From Pseudooceanicola sp. HF7 (lineage in GTDB: Bacteria > Pseudomonadota > Alphaproteobacteria > Rhodobacterales > Rhodobacteraceae): a DNA stretch of 64,000 nucleotides. The notes beneath the pieces were generated by a model, which ran no database searches, was not told the DNA's origin, and saw only the letters and a program-made list of their open reading frames with translations. The DNA is taken from the NCBI RefSeq assembly GCF_011806405.1, contig NZ_JAATOW010000003.1, positions 226,599 through 290,598 of the forward strand, given 5' to 3'. Both the position numbers and the translations under genes were made by a program. Of this stretch, positions 1 through 9,347 are shown piece by piece; position 1 is the stretch's first letter, and each line of letters begins with the position of its first letter.

Positions 1-1
1 A

Positions 2-508
2 GGGCAGACCGGGCGACTTATCCTGGCGACGCTTGAAAAGGCCCGCGGGTTGAAACCAGGGGATTTTGTCACCGTCCGGATTGAGGAAGAGCCCGTCGAA
101 CAGGTCGTGCGGCTGCCGGCAACCGCCCTTGATGCGGCCGGAACGGTGCTCGTGGTCGGAGAGGATCAGCGGCTTGAGGTTCAGCCGGTCACGCTTGAGC
201 GCAGGCAGGGCGATACGATCCTTGTTCGTGCCCCGGAGCTGCACGGGCTTGACGTAGTGGCACAACGCACCCCGCTGCTGGGGGCGGGCATCCTTGTGCG
301 GCCCAATCGCCCCGGAACGGCGGAGGCAGAGACGACAGAGCCTGCGCTGGTGGAACTCTCCGCAGAGCAGCGCCAGCGCCTCATGGCCTTCGTGGAGGCA
401 AACAGCGTTCTGCCCGCAGAGGTGAAGACCCGCATGCTCGGGCAGCTCGAACAGGCCAAGGTGCCGGCGGAAATGGTCCAGAGGCTTGAAAGCCGGATGG
501 GGGGCTAG
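2..508 (+). CDS. RND efflux periplasmic adaptor (HlyD/MFP family), C-terminal part
   Basis: The reading frame is open to the left edge of the window, so the gene is truncated here and only about 168 C-terminal residues are seen. The segment GLKPGDFVTVRI followed by VVRLPATALDAAGTVLVV is the usual beta-barrel and membrane-proximal domain of membrane-fusion adaptors that connect an inner-membrane RND pump to an outer-membrane channel. The last 55 or so residues form a charged helical tail (VELSAEQRQRLMAFVEA...) that many adaptors lack. It lies 3 nt upstream of the RND permease gene, so the two are an operon. Identity rests on motif style plus this neighbour; substrate unknown. Confidence 0.85.
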   Translation, partial: GQTGRLILATLEKARGLKPGDFVTVRIEEEPVEQVVRLPATALDAAGTVLVVGEDQRLEVQPVTLERRQGDTILVRAPELHGLDVVAQRTPLLGAGILVRPNRPGTAEAETTEPALVELSAEQRQRLMAFVEANSVLPAEVKTRMLGQLEQAKVPAEMVQRLESRMGG

Positions 509-511
509 GCC

Positions 512-3500
512 ATGCGCAGGGTTCCCGGCCCGGCGACGGGTGTCTTGAGCTACTTCACCCGCCACCGGACCGCCGCGAACCTGCTACTTGTGCTCATGCT
601 GGCTGCGGGTTTGGCCGCCCTGCCGCGCATGCGGGCGCAGCAGTTCCCGGATGTGATCGTGGATGATATCCGCGTGAGCGTGGGCTGGCAGGGCGCGGGG
701 GCCGAAGACGTCGACCGCGCCATCGTGCAGGTGCTTGAACCCGCGCTTCTTGCCGTTGAGGGCGTCGCGGAGTCAGAGGCGGATTCAACAGAGGGCCGCG
801 CCCGCATCGACCTTGAGTTCGAGCCGGGCTGGGACATGGCGCGCGCGGCGGATGACGTGCAGGCTGCCGTGGATTCGGTCACCAACCTGCCGGAAGAGGC
901 CGACCTGCCGGAGGTCACCCGCAGCGCCTGGCGTGACCGGGTGACGGATGTGATCGTCACGGGGCCGGTGGGAATGGACCAGCTGGCCCGCTTCGCCGAT
1001 GAATTCGTGGCCCGGCTGTTTGCTGAAGGGGTCACACGGACGACGATAAGGGGCCTTGCCGCCCCGCGCACGGTGATCGAGGTTCCCTCCCTTGCCCTGA
1101 TGACCCACGACCTGACACTGGCTGAGATCTCCGATGCCATTGCGGCAGAGGTGGACGGGGATCCCGCCGGCGATGTTACCGGGGCGAATGCGCGTGTCAG
1201 GACCGGGACGGAAAAGCGCTCCGCCGATCAGATTGCGGGGATCGTCCTGCGGTCCGAACCCGGCGGCAACACCCTGACCGTAGGGGACGTGGCGCGCATT
1301 CGGGTCGAGGGCGTGGACCGGCTTCGGACCTATTTCGTGGGCGATGATCCGGCGATCTCTGTCCGGGTGGACCGTTCGGACAAGGGCGATGCCATCGCGA
1401 TCCAGCGCCAGGTTGAAGAGGTCGCGGCCCAGATGCAGGCGACCCTGCCAGAGGGCACGCGCCTGGATCTGATCCGAACCCGCGCGGACAGGATCGCCGG
1501 GCGGATCGAGATCCTGCTGGACAACGGCGCAACCGGGCTGCTGCTTGTGCTCTGCCTGCTGTTCCTGTTCCTGAATGCCCGCACGGCGATCTGGGTGGCC
1601 GCTGGCATTCCCGTCGCCATGCTGACAGCCATTGCCCTGATGTACGCAGGCGGCCTGACGCTGAACCTGATCTCTCTTTTCGCGCTGATTATCACGCTTG
1701 GTATCGTGGTCGACGACGCCATCGTCGTAGCCGAATATGCCGATGCCCGTGTCCGCGACCATGGCGAACCACCCGTGATGGCCGCAGAGAACGCCGCGCG
1801 GCGCATGGCCATGCCGGTCTTTTCCGCGACGGTGACCACAGTCATTGCCTTTTTCGGGCTGACCGTGATCGAAGGCCGGTTCGGAGAGATGATCGCCGAT
1901 ATCCCCTTTACCGTCATTACGGTCCTGCTGGCCTCCTTGGTGGAATGCTTCCTGATCTTGCCCAACCACATGAGCCACGCGCTGGCCGGGGGCGGGGAGG
2001 AGCGCTGGTATGATGTCCCCTCACGGACCTTCAACCGCGGCTTCGAATGGGCCCGCGAGCGGCTCTTCCGGCCCTTCATGGCGGGCATCATCCGGGCCCG
2101 TTACCCGGTCCTGGCCCTTGTCGTCGTGCTTCTTGCATCGCAAGTGGCGCTGTTCATCCGTGGCGATCTGCAGTGGCGCTTCTTCAACGCGCCGGAACGG
2201 GGATCGGTCACCGGGAACTTCATGATGGCCCCCGGGGCAGGGCGCGAAGACAGCCTTGCCATGATGCGCGAGATCCAGCGCGCGACCGAAGCCGTGGCAC
2301 AGGATTACGAGGATCGCTATGGGGTCAGTCCCGTGGCCTATGTCCTGGCAGAGATCGGCGGGAATTCCGGGGCCTATCTCTCCGGGTCCGACAGCAAGGA
2401 TCCCGATCAGCTGGGCGCCGTGACAATCGAGCTGATCGATGCCGACCTGCGCCCCTATTCTAGCTTTGCCTATGTGGCGGATCTGCAGGAGGCCGTTCAG
2501 AACCACCCCTTGGCAGAAGTGGTTTCCTTCCGGGGCTGGCGATCGGGACCGGGGGGGGATTCGCTGGACGTGCAGTTCTACGGCGGGTCGGCGGACACGC
2601 TGAAGGCCGCCTCCGAGATGCTGAAGACGGAGCTTCTGCGCTACCCCGAGGTGTCCGCGGTCGAGGACAACCTGTCCTATGACAAGCAGGAGTTCATCCT
2701 GGACCTCACGCCGCAGGGGCAGGCGCTTGGTTTCACCATAGATGACCTTGGGCGCGTGCTGCGCCACCGGCTGAACGGGATCGAGGCCGCGACCTATCCC
2801 GAGGGCCCGCGCAGCGCCGAAATCCGGGTCAGCCTGCCGGAAGACGAGCTGACGGCGGACTTCCTGGAACGGACGATGTTGCGCAGCCCCGCCGGCCAGT
2901 ACGTGCCACTCGCCGATATCGTGCGGGTGACGCAACGCAGCGGGTTCTCCACGGTGCGGCGGGAAAACGGGCTGCGGGGGATCTCCGTCACAGGCGATAT
3001 CTCCGAAGATGACCCGACCCGCGCGCAGGAGATCATGTCGGCGCTGGAAGAGGAGATCCTTCCCAATATCGTCGCGCAGCTCCAGATCGAATACCGCCTG
3101 TCCGGACTTGCAGAGCAGGAAAGCAGCTTCCTGTCCGATGCGCTGCAGGGCCTGATCTTCGTTCTGACTGGGATCTACCTGGTGCTGGCCTGGGTCTTCT
3201 CCAGCTGGACACGGCCGCTGGTGGTGATGGCGATCATTCCCTTCGGCCTGGTGGGCACCTTCTACGGACATGCGATCTGGGACGTGCCCCTGTCCATGTT
3301 CACGGTGGTGGGGCTGCTGGGCATGACTGGGATCATCATCAACGATTCCATCGTGTTGGTGACAACCATCGACGAATACGCGCAAGAGCGCGGGCTCTTT
3401 CCCTCCATCATCGATGGGGCGGAAGACCGGCTGCGCCCTGTCGTGCTGACCACCCTGACCACGGTTCTGGGTCTTGCGCCGCTGCTTTACGAAAGATCTA

Positions 3501-3910
3501 GCCAGGCGCAGTTCCTCAAGCCAACGGTCATCACGCTGGTCTACGGGCTGGGCTTCGGCATGGTGCTTGTGCTTTTCGTGGTGCCGGCGCTGGTGGCCAT
3601 GCAGCACGACCTGATGCGGATGCGTCAGGCGCTGTCCCGTGCGCTGCGGTCCCGGCGGGCCTCGGGTCTCCGGGTGTTGAACTGGGCGGGCGTGGCGCTG
3701 ATGGCGGTGTGGTTCGCGGCAACGCTTGGGCCCGCGCTCTGGCAGGGCCAGGTCTGGGCCCCGCTGGCCGGAGTGGTGCCGCTTCTGGCCGGGGTTGCCC
3801 CCCTGACGGCCGCTCTCTTGCTGTTCCTGGGGGGAATGCTGGGGCTTGTCGCGCTGCTGTTCCTGGTCGGCCTGGCACTGCAGATGCGACAGCGACCCGC
3901 AAGGGGCTAG
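512..3910 (+). CDS. RND-type efflux pump, inner-membrane permease (AcrB/HAE family)
   Basis: The protein has 1132 residues. It has the two-fold RND plan: TM1 near residues 25-45, a first periplasmic domain, a TM block starting near 333, the TM4 motif GIVVDDAIVVAEYADARV near 397 with paired Asp for proton relay, a second periplasmic domain, and a second TM block from about 870 with GIIINDSIVLVTTIDEY near 945. It should export small hydrophobic compounds or metals by proton antiport together with the adaptor immediately upstream. Unusually, about 75 residues beyond the normal end (from about 1055) encode two or three further hydrophobic segments. It ends 7 nt from a convergent gene with no obvious terminator. 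Confidence 0.93.
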   Translation: MRRVPGPATGVLSYFTRHRTAANLLLVLMLAAGLAALPRMRAQQFPDVIVDDIRVSVGWQGAGAEDVDRAIVQVLEPALLAVEGVAESEADSTEGRARIDLEFEPGWDMARAADDVQAAVDSVTNLPEEADLPEVTRSAWRDRVTDVIVTGPVGMDQLARFADEFVARLFAEGVTRTTIRGLAAPRTVIEVPSLALMTHDLTLAEISDAIAAEVDGDPAGDVTGANARVRTGTEKRSADQIAGIVLRSEPGGNTLTVGDVARIRVEGVDRLRTYFVGDDPAISVRVDRSDKGDAIAIQRQVEEVAAQMQATLPEGTRLDLIRTRADRIAGRIEILLDNGATGLLLVLCLLFLFLNARTAIWVAAGIPVAMLTAIALMYAGGLTLNLISLFALIITLGIVVDDAIVVAEYADARVRDHGEPPVMAAENAARRMAMPVFSATVTTVIAFFGLTVIEGRFGEMIADIPFTVITVLLASLVECFLILPNHMSHALAGGGEERWYDVPSRTFNRGFEWARERLFRPFMAGIIRARYPVLALVVVLLASQVALFIRGDLQWRFFNAPERGSVTGNFMMAPGAGREDSLAMMREIQRATEAVAQDYEDRYGVSPVAYVLAEIGGNSGAYLSGSDSKDPDQLGAVTIELIDADLRPYSSFAYVADLQEAVQNHPLAEVVSFRGWRSGPGGDSLDVQFYGGSADTLKAASEMLKTELLRYPEVSAVEDNLSYDKQEFILDLTPQGQALGFTIDDLGRVLRHRLNGIEAATYPEGPRSAEIRVSLPEDELTADFLERTMLRSPAGQYVPLADIVRVTQRSGFSTVRRENGLRGISVTGDISEDDPTRAQEIMSALEEEILPNIVAQLQIEYRLSGLAEQESSFLSDALQGLIFVLTGIYLVLAWVFSSWTRPLVVMAIIPFGLVGTFYGHAIWDVPLSMFTVVGLLGMTGIIINDSIVLVTTIDEYAQERGLFPSIIDGAEDRLRPVVLTTLTTVLGLAPLLYERSSQAQFLKPTVITLVYGLGFGMVLVLFVVPALVAMQHDLMRMRQALSRALRSRRASGLRVLNWAGVALMAVWFAATLGPALWQGQVWAPLAGVVPLLAGVAPLTAALLLFLGGMLGLVALLFLVGLALQMRQRPARG

Positions 3911-3917
3911 GCCGCTC

Positions 3918-4721
3918 TCAGCCTGCCTCGCAGCCCGTGATCTCTACCGCGTGATCGCTGCCAAGGACTGTGATCCGGATCCGGGACCGGTCCAACATCA
4001 TCGGTCCGCCCAGCACGGTGGTCCGCGCCACAAGCGTTTCGCCCTCGCGATGGGCAAGGGCGTCGGACAGCACCATGCCCGGCTGGCCCGTTTCGAAAAC
4101 GGCGGTTTCCATGCGGCCGGCAGGGGGCATCGTCAGGCGTGCCTCGATCCCCAGGCCCTGGGCGTTGGGTTCGAAGCGGCAGGTGGCGCGGCTCACCCGG
4201 GCCTCTTTCGCGGTGAAGGGGCGCCCGGCAAGGGCCGCCACGATCGCCGGGTCACGGCGGGTGGCATCCGGCTCGAGATCCGCGGCGATCTCAAGGCTTA
4301 ACGGAACGCAGACCGTTTCGCAGATCCCCAGCTCTATGCGCCCGTTCAGCATCACGTCTTCGGAGCGGTCGTCCGGGGTGACCCTCAGCGGCAGAACCAC
4401 GCGGTGCTTGTACCCGATGGAGCGCAGGCCGCTCAACTCGAAGACCTCGGGGTTGGGCCAGATCACCTCCACGGCGTCGATGTTGCCGGAGCGGCTCCAG
4501 TCGAAGGTGGGGGGGATGCCGGCGCTGCCGGGTTGGCGCCAATAGGTCTTCCAGCCATCCGCAAGGGTCAGCTCGAGACCGGCCATATGCGTTCCGTCCG
4601 GCGCCCGCCAACCGGGCAGCATCCGCGCGGAAATGTAATCGGCATAGGGGTTGGCCACCGCGGGAAGAGCCGCGAAAAGGCACATTGCGGCCGCAGCCAG
4701 GGATTGCATCCGGAAAGTCAT
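3918..4721 (-). CDS. DsbD N-terminal-domain (thiol:disulfide interchange) periplasmic protein
   Basis: The protein has 267 residues. An N-terminal signal peptide (hydrophobic stretch ending ALPAVANPY) is followed by a DsbD-alpha-like domain (ADGWKTYWRQPGSAGIPPTF, typical of PF11412/COG4233). The GICETVCVPL segment near residue 131 holds a Cys-X3-Cys pair, the expected redox pair of this domain. No membrane-embedded DsbD core or thioredoxin domain follows, so this is a free-standing alpha domain as in ScsB/DsbC-like alphaproteobacterial proteins; it presumably passes electrons to periplasmic thiol proteins. A second in-frame start at 4709 is possible. It is divergent from yqgE and convergent with the RND pump. 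Confidence 0.8.
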   Translation of the reverse strand: MTFRMQSLAAAAMCLFAALPAVANPYADYISARMLPGWRAPDGTHMAGLELTLADGWKTYWRQPGSAGIPPTFDWSRSGNIDAVEVIWPNPEVFELSGLRSIGYKHRVVLPLRVTPDDRSEDVMLNGRIELGICETVCVPLSLEIAADLEPDATRRDPAIVAALAGRPFTAKEARVSRATCRFEPNAQGLGIEARLTMPPAGRMETAVFETGQPGMVLSDALAHREGETLVARTTVLGGPMMLDRSRIRITVLGSDHAVEITGCEAG

Positions 4722-4889
4722 GGCATAGCAATGCCCGGGTACACCTGAAAATCCAATTCACAAAGCGGCGAGAGTTGCGGGATTTTTCCCTCTTTGCATT
4801 CGATCTGCATCTGAACGGTTGATAAAGGCGTGGGGCAGGCTCACATTCTAGGGAGCCGATGAAAATGGCGGGACGACAGGAGACACATT

Positions 4890-5456
4890 TTGACGACATC
4901 CTTCGACCTGACGGGAAAGATCCTCATGGCCATGCCGGGCATGCCCGATCCGCGTTTTTCCAACTCCGTGATCCTGCTCTGTGCCCATTCCGAGGAAGGG
5001 GCGATGGGGCTGATGATCAACAAGCTGGCCGAGAACGTCTCAAAGGAGGATCTCTTTGATCAGTTGGGGCTGACCGGGCAGGCTGACGCGCTGGAAAGCG
5101 CGGTCCACACGGGTGGGCCGGTGGAGATGGAGCGCGGCTTTGTCCTGCATACGGCGGATTACGAATCCGCCATCTCCAGCCTCTCCGTCGGGGACGGGCT
5201 CAAGATGACCGCGACGCTTGATATCCTGGAGGACATCGCCTCTGGCGACGGGCCGGAGCACGCGATGCTTGCGCTTGGTTACTGCGGCTGGGGGGCAGGT
5301 CAGCTGGAAGGAGAGATCGCCGACAATGGCTGGTTGGTGGGCGATGCCGAAACCAACCTGATCTTCGGTCAGGATGACGCGCAGAAATGGTCCAAGGCGC
5401 TGGCCGCGCAGGGGCTGGATCCGGTGCTGCTGTCAGACGTGGCCGGGCGCGCCTGA
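4890..5456 (+). CDS. YqgE/AlgH family protein
   Basis: The protein has 188 residues. The start is a TTG at 4890, chosen because AGGAGA lies about 7 nt upstream and the product MTTSFDLTGKILMAMPGM matches the family N-terminus; the next in-frame ATG would cut off the first strand. Family hallmarks are visible: GKILMAMPGMPDPRFSNSV, GLMINKLAENV, HTGGPVEMERGFVLH and LGYCGWGAGQLEGEI. The family (PF02622/UPF0301) is widespread and has no settled biochemical function. Its stop lies 6 nt from the stop of the convergent Sua5 gene, and a small hairpin CTGAG-CCGT-CTCAG spans both ends. Confidence 0.93.
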   Translation: MTTSFDLTGKILMAMPGMPDPRFSNSVILLCAHSEEGAMGLMINKLAENVSKEDLFDQLGLTGQADALESAVHTGGPVEMERGFVLHTADYESAISSLSVGDGLKMTATLDILEDIASGDGPEHAMLALGYCGWGAGQLEGEIADNGWLVGDAETNLIFGQDDAQKWSKALAAQGLDPVLLSDVAGRA

Positions 5457-5462
5457 GCCGTC

Positions 5463-6410
5463 TCAGTCCCGTGGAGCGGCCGCGCGACGCAGCCGGTCAT
5501 TGATGGCGCGGCCAAGGCCTGTATCCGGGATCGGAGCGACCGCAATCGCCTTGGCATTCATCCGGTCCAGTTCATGCATCGCGCGGAACAGGTTCGCTGC
5601 GGCCTCTGTCAGATCGCCGGAGGGCGACAGGTTCAGATCCCCGCCGGAGGGGCCGAAGCCCAGGAAGGTTTCACCGGGGGCAGGGGTCTTGGCCTCAAGC
5701 CGCATGGTGCCCTTGGGCGCATAATGTGACAGCATCTGACCCGGTGCCTCGATCCCCTTGTCAGTTCCGGATGACAGGGTGATCCCTGTCCGCTCACGCA
5801 CATCTTCCGCGGTGATGCTGCCGGGCCGCAAAAGCCGCACGGTGCCATCGGGGTCGACCGCCAGGATCGTCGACTCAAGGCCGACGGTGCAGGGACCGCC
5901 ATCCAGAATCGCCGCGATCCGCCCGCCCAGCCCGGTCATCACGTGTTCTGCCAGCGTCGGAGAGATCCGGCCGGAAGGGTTGGCTGAGGGCGCGGCCAGC
6001 GGTCCGCCTTGCCGCGCGATCAGTGCACGCGCCAGTGGGTGGGCCGGCATCCGGATCGCCAGGGTCGGCAGCCCGGCGGTGACCAGGCCAGAGACCGCAG
6101 CCCCCGCTTTCAGGGGCAGGACAAGCGTCAGGGGACCGGGCCAGAAGGCATCGGCAAGTTGGCGGGCCTGGGGCGGAAGCTCTACCAGCTGGCCGGCCAT
6201 TTCCAGGTCAGCCACATGGGCGATCAGCGGATTGAAGGAGGGACGCCCCTTGGCGGCATAGATCTCTGCCACGGCGCGGTCATTGCAGGCATCGCCCGCC
6301 AGCCCGTAGACGGTTTCCGTGGGCATGGCGACAAGCGCACCGGAGCGCAGAAGCGCCGCGGCCTCGTCCAATGCGGCATCTGAACCGTCAAGCTTTCGGG
6401 TTTGCCACAT
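5463..6410 (-). CDS. tsaC: L-threonylcarbamoyladenylate synthase (Sua5/YciO/YrdC family)
   Basis: The protein has 315 residues and is of the longer Sua5 type. Residues 1-200 form the YrdC domain (PTETVYGLAGDA, KGRPSFNPLIAHV, FWPGPLTLVLP, AAPSANPSGRISPT), which makes threonylcarbamoyl-AMP from threonine, bicarbonate and ATP for the t6A37 tRNA modification. After the linker with APGQMLSHYAPK comes the C-terminal Sua5 Rossmann-like domain. The start at 6410 gives the standard N-terminus; the frame stays open for about 1.9 kb further upstream only because it runs antisense through the acyl-CoA dehydrogenase gene. Confidence 0.95.
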   Translation of the reverse strand: MWQTRKLDGSDAALDEAAALLRSGALVAMPTETVYGLAGDACNDRAVAEIYAAKGRPSFNPLIAHVADLEMAGQLVELPPQARQLADAFWPGPLTLVLPLKAGAAVSGLVTAGLPTLAIRMPAHPLARALIARQGGPLAAPSANPSGRISPTLAEHVMTGLGGRIAAILDGGPCTVGLESTILAVDPDGTVRLLRPGSITAEDVRERTGITLSSGTDKGIEAPGQMLSHYAPKGTMRLEAKTPAPGETFLGFGPSGGDLNLSPSGDLTEAAANLFRAMHELDRMNAKAIAVAPIPDTGLGRAINDRLRRAAAPRD

Positions 6411-6575
6411 GGTCGTCCTCTGGTCGCGCGGGCCGTGACGCGGCGTTTGGGTTGATGAAAAGGGTCTCCGGGGTACGGTATTACTCCGTTGGGCCAGCCA
6501 TATCGCGCGGCTCGCGTCTTGCCAAGCCGGGCAGGGGCTGCCCCCGCCAGGCCAGGCTGCTGAGGAGGAAAGACC

Positions 6576-8303
6576 ATGCCCTTTCGTGCGCCTGTCGCCG
6601 AGTTCCGCTTCCTGTTCGACCATGTCGTCGGCTTTAACCAGGTTGCCGCATCCGAGCGTTTCGCCGAGGCCTCTCCGGATACGGTAGAGGCGATCCTGAC
6701 GGAGATCGCCCGCCTGACGGAAGACGTCTGGGCCCCCCTGCAGCGCAATGGCGATGTCGATCCGGCCATGCTGGAGAACGGCTCTGTCCGGACCTCGAAG
6801 GGGTTCGCCCAAGGGTTCCAGGCGCTGGCTGAAGGTGGCTGGATGGGCCTTTCCGCGCCAGAGAGTTACGGCGGGATGGACCTGCCCATGACCCTGACGA
6901 GCGCGATGAACGACATGCTCTCCTCCGCCTGCCTGTCCCTGGCGCTCAACCCGCTTCTGACCCAGGGCCAGATGGAAGCGCTGGAGCACCATGCCTCTGA
7001 CGACCTGAAGGACCTCTACCTGCCAAAGCTCATCTCCGGCGAATGGACCGGTACGATGAACCTGACCGAACCACAGGCGGGGTCTGACGTTGGCGCGCTG
7101 CGCACAAAGGCAGAGCCGCTTGACGACGGGACCTATGCTGTCAGCGGGCAGAAGATCTACATCTCCTGGGGGGATCACGATTTCGGCGGCAATGTCTGCC
7201 ACCTTGTGCTTGCGCGGCTGCCCGATGCCGCGCCGGGGACACGCGGCATCAGCCTGTTCATGGTGCCGAAGTACCTGCCCAACGAGGATGGCTCCCTTGG
7301 AGAGGCCAACAGCCTGCGGGTGGTCAGCCTTGAGCACAAGATGGGCCTGCATGGCTCTCCCACGGCGGTGATGGAGTACGACGGCGCGAAAGGCTGGATC
7401 GTCGGGGAGCCTCACAAGGGCATGGCCGCGATGTTCACGATGATGAACAACGCCCGTCTTGGCGTGGGCATCCAAGGGATCGGCGTGGCCGAGGGGGCCT
7501 ACCAGCATGCCTTGGCCTTTGCGCAGGACCGCCAGCAGGGCCGGACCCCGCTGAGCGGCAAGCCGGGCGGCACCGGAGCGATCGTGGATCATGCCGATGT
7601 GCGCCGGATGCTGGCGACGATGCGGGCCGATGTCTTTGCCGCCCGGGCTATCGCGCTGAGCTGCGCCGTGGCGCTCGACATGGGCAAGGCCACGCAAGAG
7701 GCGGCATGGCAGGCGCGCGCGGCCTTCCTGACGCCCATCGCAAAGGCCTTCGGAACCGAAGTCGGGATGCGCGTGTCCGAAACCGGCATGCAGGTACACG
7801 GCGGCATGGGCTATATCGAGGAAACAGGCGCCAGCCAGTTCTACCGCGACGTCCGGGTCACCGCGATCTACGAAGGCACCAATGGCATCCAGGCCATGGA
7901 CCTGGTGGGGCGCAAGCTGGCCGACGGGGGCGAAGCCGCCTTTGCCATCATCGAAGAGATGCAGGGCCTGGTCGAAGCCGCACGTGGCCACCATGATTCC
8001 CTGGCAGAACCGCTCTGGCAGGCGGTGGAAACCCTGCGCGAGGCCACCGAATGGATGGTGGCGCAGGAGGAGATGAACCGGCGCTTTGCAGGCTCCGTTC
8101 CCTTCCTGATGGGCTTTGCCCGTGTCTTCGGCGGCTATGCCCACCTCAAGGCCGCCATGGCAGAGGGCGGCGAGGGGCCGCGCTCGCGGCTGGCCGCCTT
8201 CTACATCGCCCGGCTCCTGCCGGAACATGTGGGCTTGCTGGCCCATGCGGTGGCGGGCGATGAGGACCTTTATGCCCTGAGTGTCGAGGATCTGACCGCG
8301 TGA
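6576..8303 (+). CDS. Acyl-CoA dehydrogenase, DmdC-like (MMPA-CoA dehydrogenase family)
   Basis: The protein has 575 residues, longer than the ~380-residue short-chain enzymes. It carries the extra N-terminal segment (MPFRAPVAEFRFLFDHVVGF) and C-terminal domain seen in the AidB-like/DmdC branch. FAD and substrate motifs include NLTEPQAGSDVGALRTKA, QKIYISWGDHD and YEGTNGIQAMDLVGRKL, where the Glu of YEG is in the expected catalytic-base position. DmdC oxidises 3-methylmercaptopropionyl-CoA during DMSP demethylation in roseobacters, but several paralogues per genome act on other acyl-CoAs, so the substrate is left open. AGGAGGAAAG precedes the ATG. The MBL gene overlaps its 3' end by 4 nt. Electrons would go to ETF and ETF-QO (also in this window). 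Confidence 0.9.
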   Translation: MPFRAPVAEFRFLFDHVVGFNQVAASERFAEASPDTVEAILTEIARLTEDVWAPLQRNGDVDPAMLENGSVRTSKGFAQGFQALAEGGWMGLSAPESYGGMDLPMTLTSAMNDMLSSACLSLALNPLLTQGQMEALEHHASDDLKDLYLPKLISGEWTGTMNLTEPQAGSDVGALRTKAEPLDDGTYAVSGQKIYISWGDHDFGGNVCHLVLARLPDAAPGTRGISLFMVPKYLPNEDGSLGEANSLRVVSLEHKMGLHGSPTAVMEYDGAKGWIVGEPHKGMAAMFTMMNNARLGVGIQGIGVAEGAYQHALAFAQDRQQGRTPLSGKPGGTGAIVDHADVRRMLATMRADVFAARAIALSCAVALDMGKATQEAAWQARAAFLTPIAKAFGTEVGMRVSETGMQVHGGMGYIEETGASQFYRDVRVTAIYEGTNGIQAMDLVGRKLADGGEAAFAIIEEMQGLVEAARGHHDSLAEPLWQAVETLREATEWMVAQEEMNRRFAGSVPFLMGFARVFGGYAHLKAAMAEGGEGPRSRLAAFYIARLLPEHVGLLAHAVAGDEDLYALSVEDLTA

Positions 8304-9346
8304 CACACTTGGCCCCCATCCGCTTTCCCTGGGAAGTGCCGCCGGAACATGGCAGCGCAGTTGAGGTTGCGGAGGGGGTCCTGTGGTTCCGCCTGCCGCT
8401 GCCCATGGCGCTGGATCACGTGAATATCTACGCGCTGGACGACGGCGACAGCTGGACCCTGGTGGATACGGGGCTTGATACGCCTGAAAGCCGTGAGATC
8501 CTGCAAGGGCTGCTGGCCGGTCCGCTGGCGGGCAAGCCCCTGCGCCGCGTGCTACTGACCCATCACCACCCGGATCATTGCGGGCTGGCAGGGTGGTTGC
8601 AGGAGACCCGGGACGCTGAACTGGTGACCTCTCGGACCGCCTGGCTGATGGCGCGGATGCTGCTGCTGGACGAACAGGAGCGCCCCGCCCCCGCAGCGCT
8701 GACCTTCTGGCGCAGGGCCGGGATGGACCCGGCGATCCTGGCAGAGCGTGAGGCAGAGCGCCCGTTCAACTTCATCGATGCGGTGCACCCGATCCCGGTG
8801 GGATATACCCGCCTGCAAGAGGGTGACACTTTCTGCGCCGCGGGGCGCACCTGGGACGTGCGTGTCGGCCATGGCCATGCGCCGGAACACCTGACCTTCT
8901 GGTCGCGCGAGGATCCCCTGGTGCTTGGCGGTGATCAGCTTCTGCCCTCCATCAGTCCCAACATCGGGGTCCATCCCACAGAACCCGAGGCTGACCCCCT
9001 GGGCGAATGGATGGAAAGCACGGAGCGGCTGGCGGCCTTCGCACAGGACGATCAGCTTGTGCTGTGCGGTCACAACATGCCCTTCACCGGCTTGCCCATC
9101 CGGTTGCATCAGATGGCGGAAAACCATGTCTCTGCGCTCGCGCGGCTCACCGATCACCTGGCAGAACCGAAGCGGGCGGTGGAGTGTTTCCCGGTCCTGT
9201 TCAGGCGCCGCATCAACAAGGGCACCTACGGGCTTGCCCTTGTCGAAGCCGTTGCGCACCTCAATTACCTCTACAAGCGCGGGCAGGTGACCCGTATCCT
9301 GGGAAAGGATGGCGCCTGGCTTTGGCGCGCGCAAACGGAGGAATAA
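8300..9346 (+). CDS. MBL-fold metallo-hydrolase
   Basis: The protein has 348 residues. It has the metallo-beta-lactamase fold signature THHHPDHCGLAGW near residues 87-98, then GHGHAPEHLTFW, GGDQLLPSISPN and CGHNMPF, which supply the usual metal ligands, plus a C-terminal winged-helix-like tail. This layout resembles LACTB2/glyoxalase II-like hydrolases found beside acyl-CoA dehydrogenases. Its GTG start overlaps the dehydrogenase stop by 4 nt, so the two are translationally coupled, and a CoA-thioester or related substrate is a reasonable inference that the sequence does not prove. Confidence 0.87.
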   Translation: MTHLAPIRFPWEVPPEHGSAVEVAEGVLWFRLPLPMALDHVNIYALDDGDSWTLVDTGLDTPESREILQGLLAGPLAGKPLRRVLLTHHHPDHCGLAGWLQETRDAELVTSRTAWLMARMLLLDEQERPAPAALTFWRRAGMDPAILAEREAERPFNFIDAVHPIPVGYTRLQEGDTFCAAGRTWDVRVGHGHAPEHLTFWSREDPLVLGGDQLLPSISPNIGVHPTEPEADPLGEWMESTERLAAFAQDDQLVLCGHNMPFTGLPIRLHQMAENHVSALARLTDHLAEPKRAVECFPVLFRRRINKGTYGLALVEAVAHLNYLYKRGQVTRILGKDGAWLWRAQTEE

Positions 9347-9347
9347 G

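Noticed and set aside
6411..8306. Long minus-strand open frame continuing upstream of Sua5
   Set aside because: It runs antisense to the acyl-CoA dehydrogenase gene, has low-complexity His/Arg/Gly content and no family motifs; Sua5 begins at 6410.
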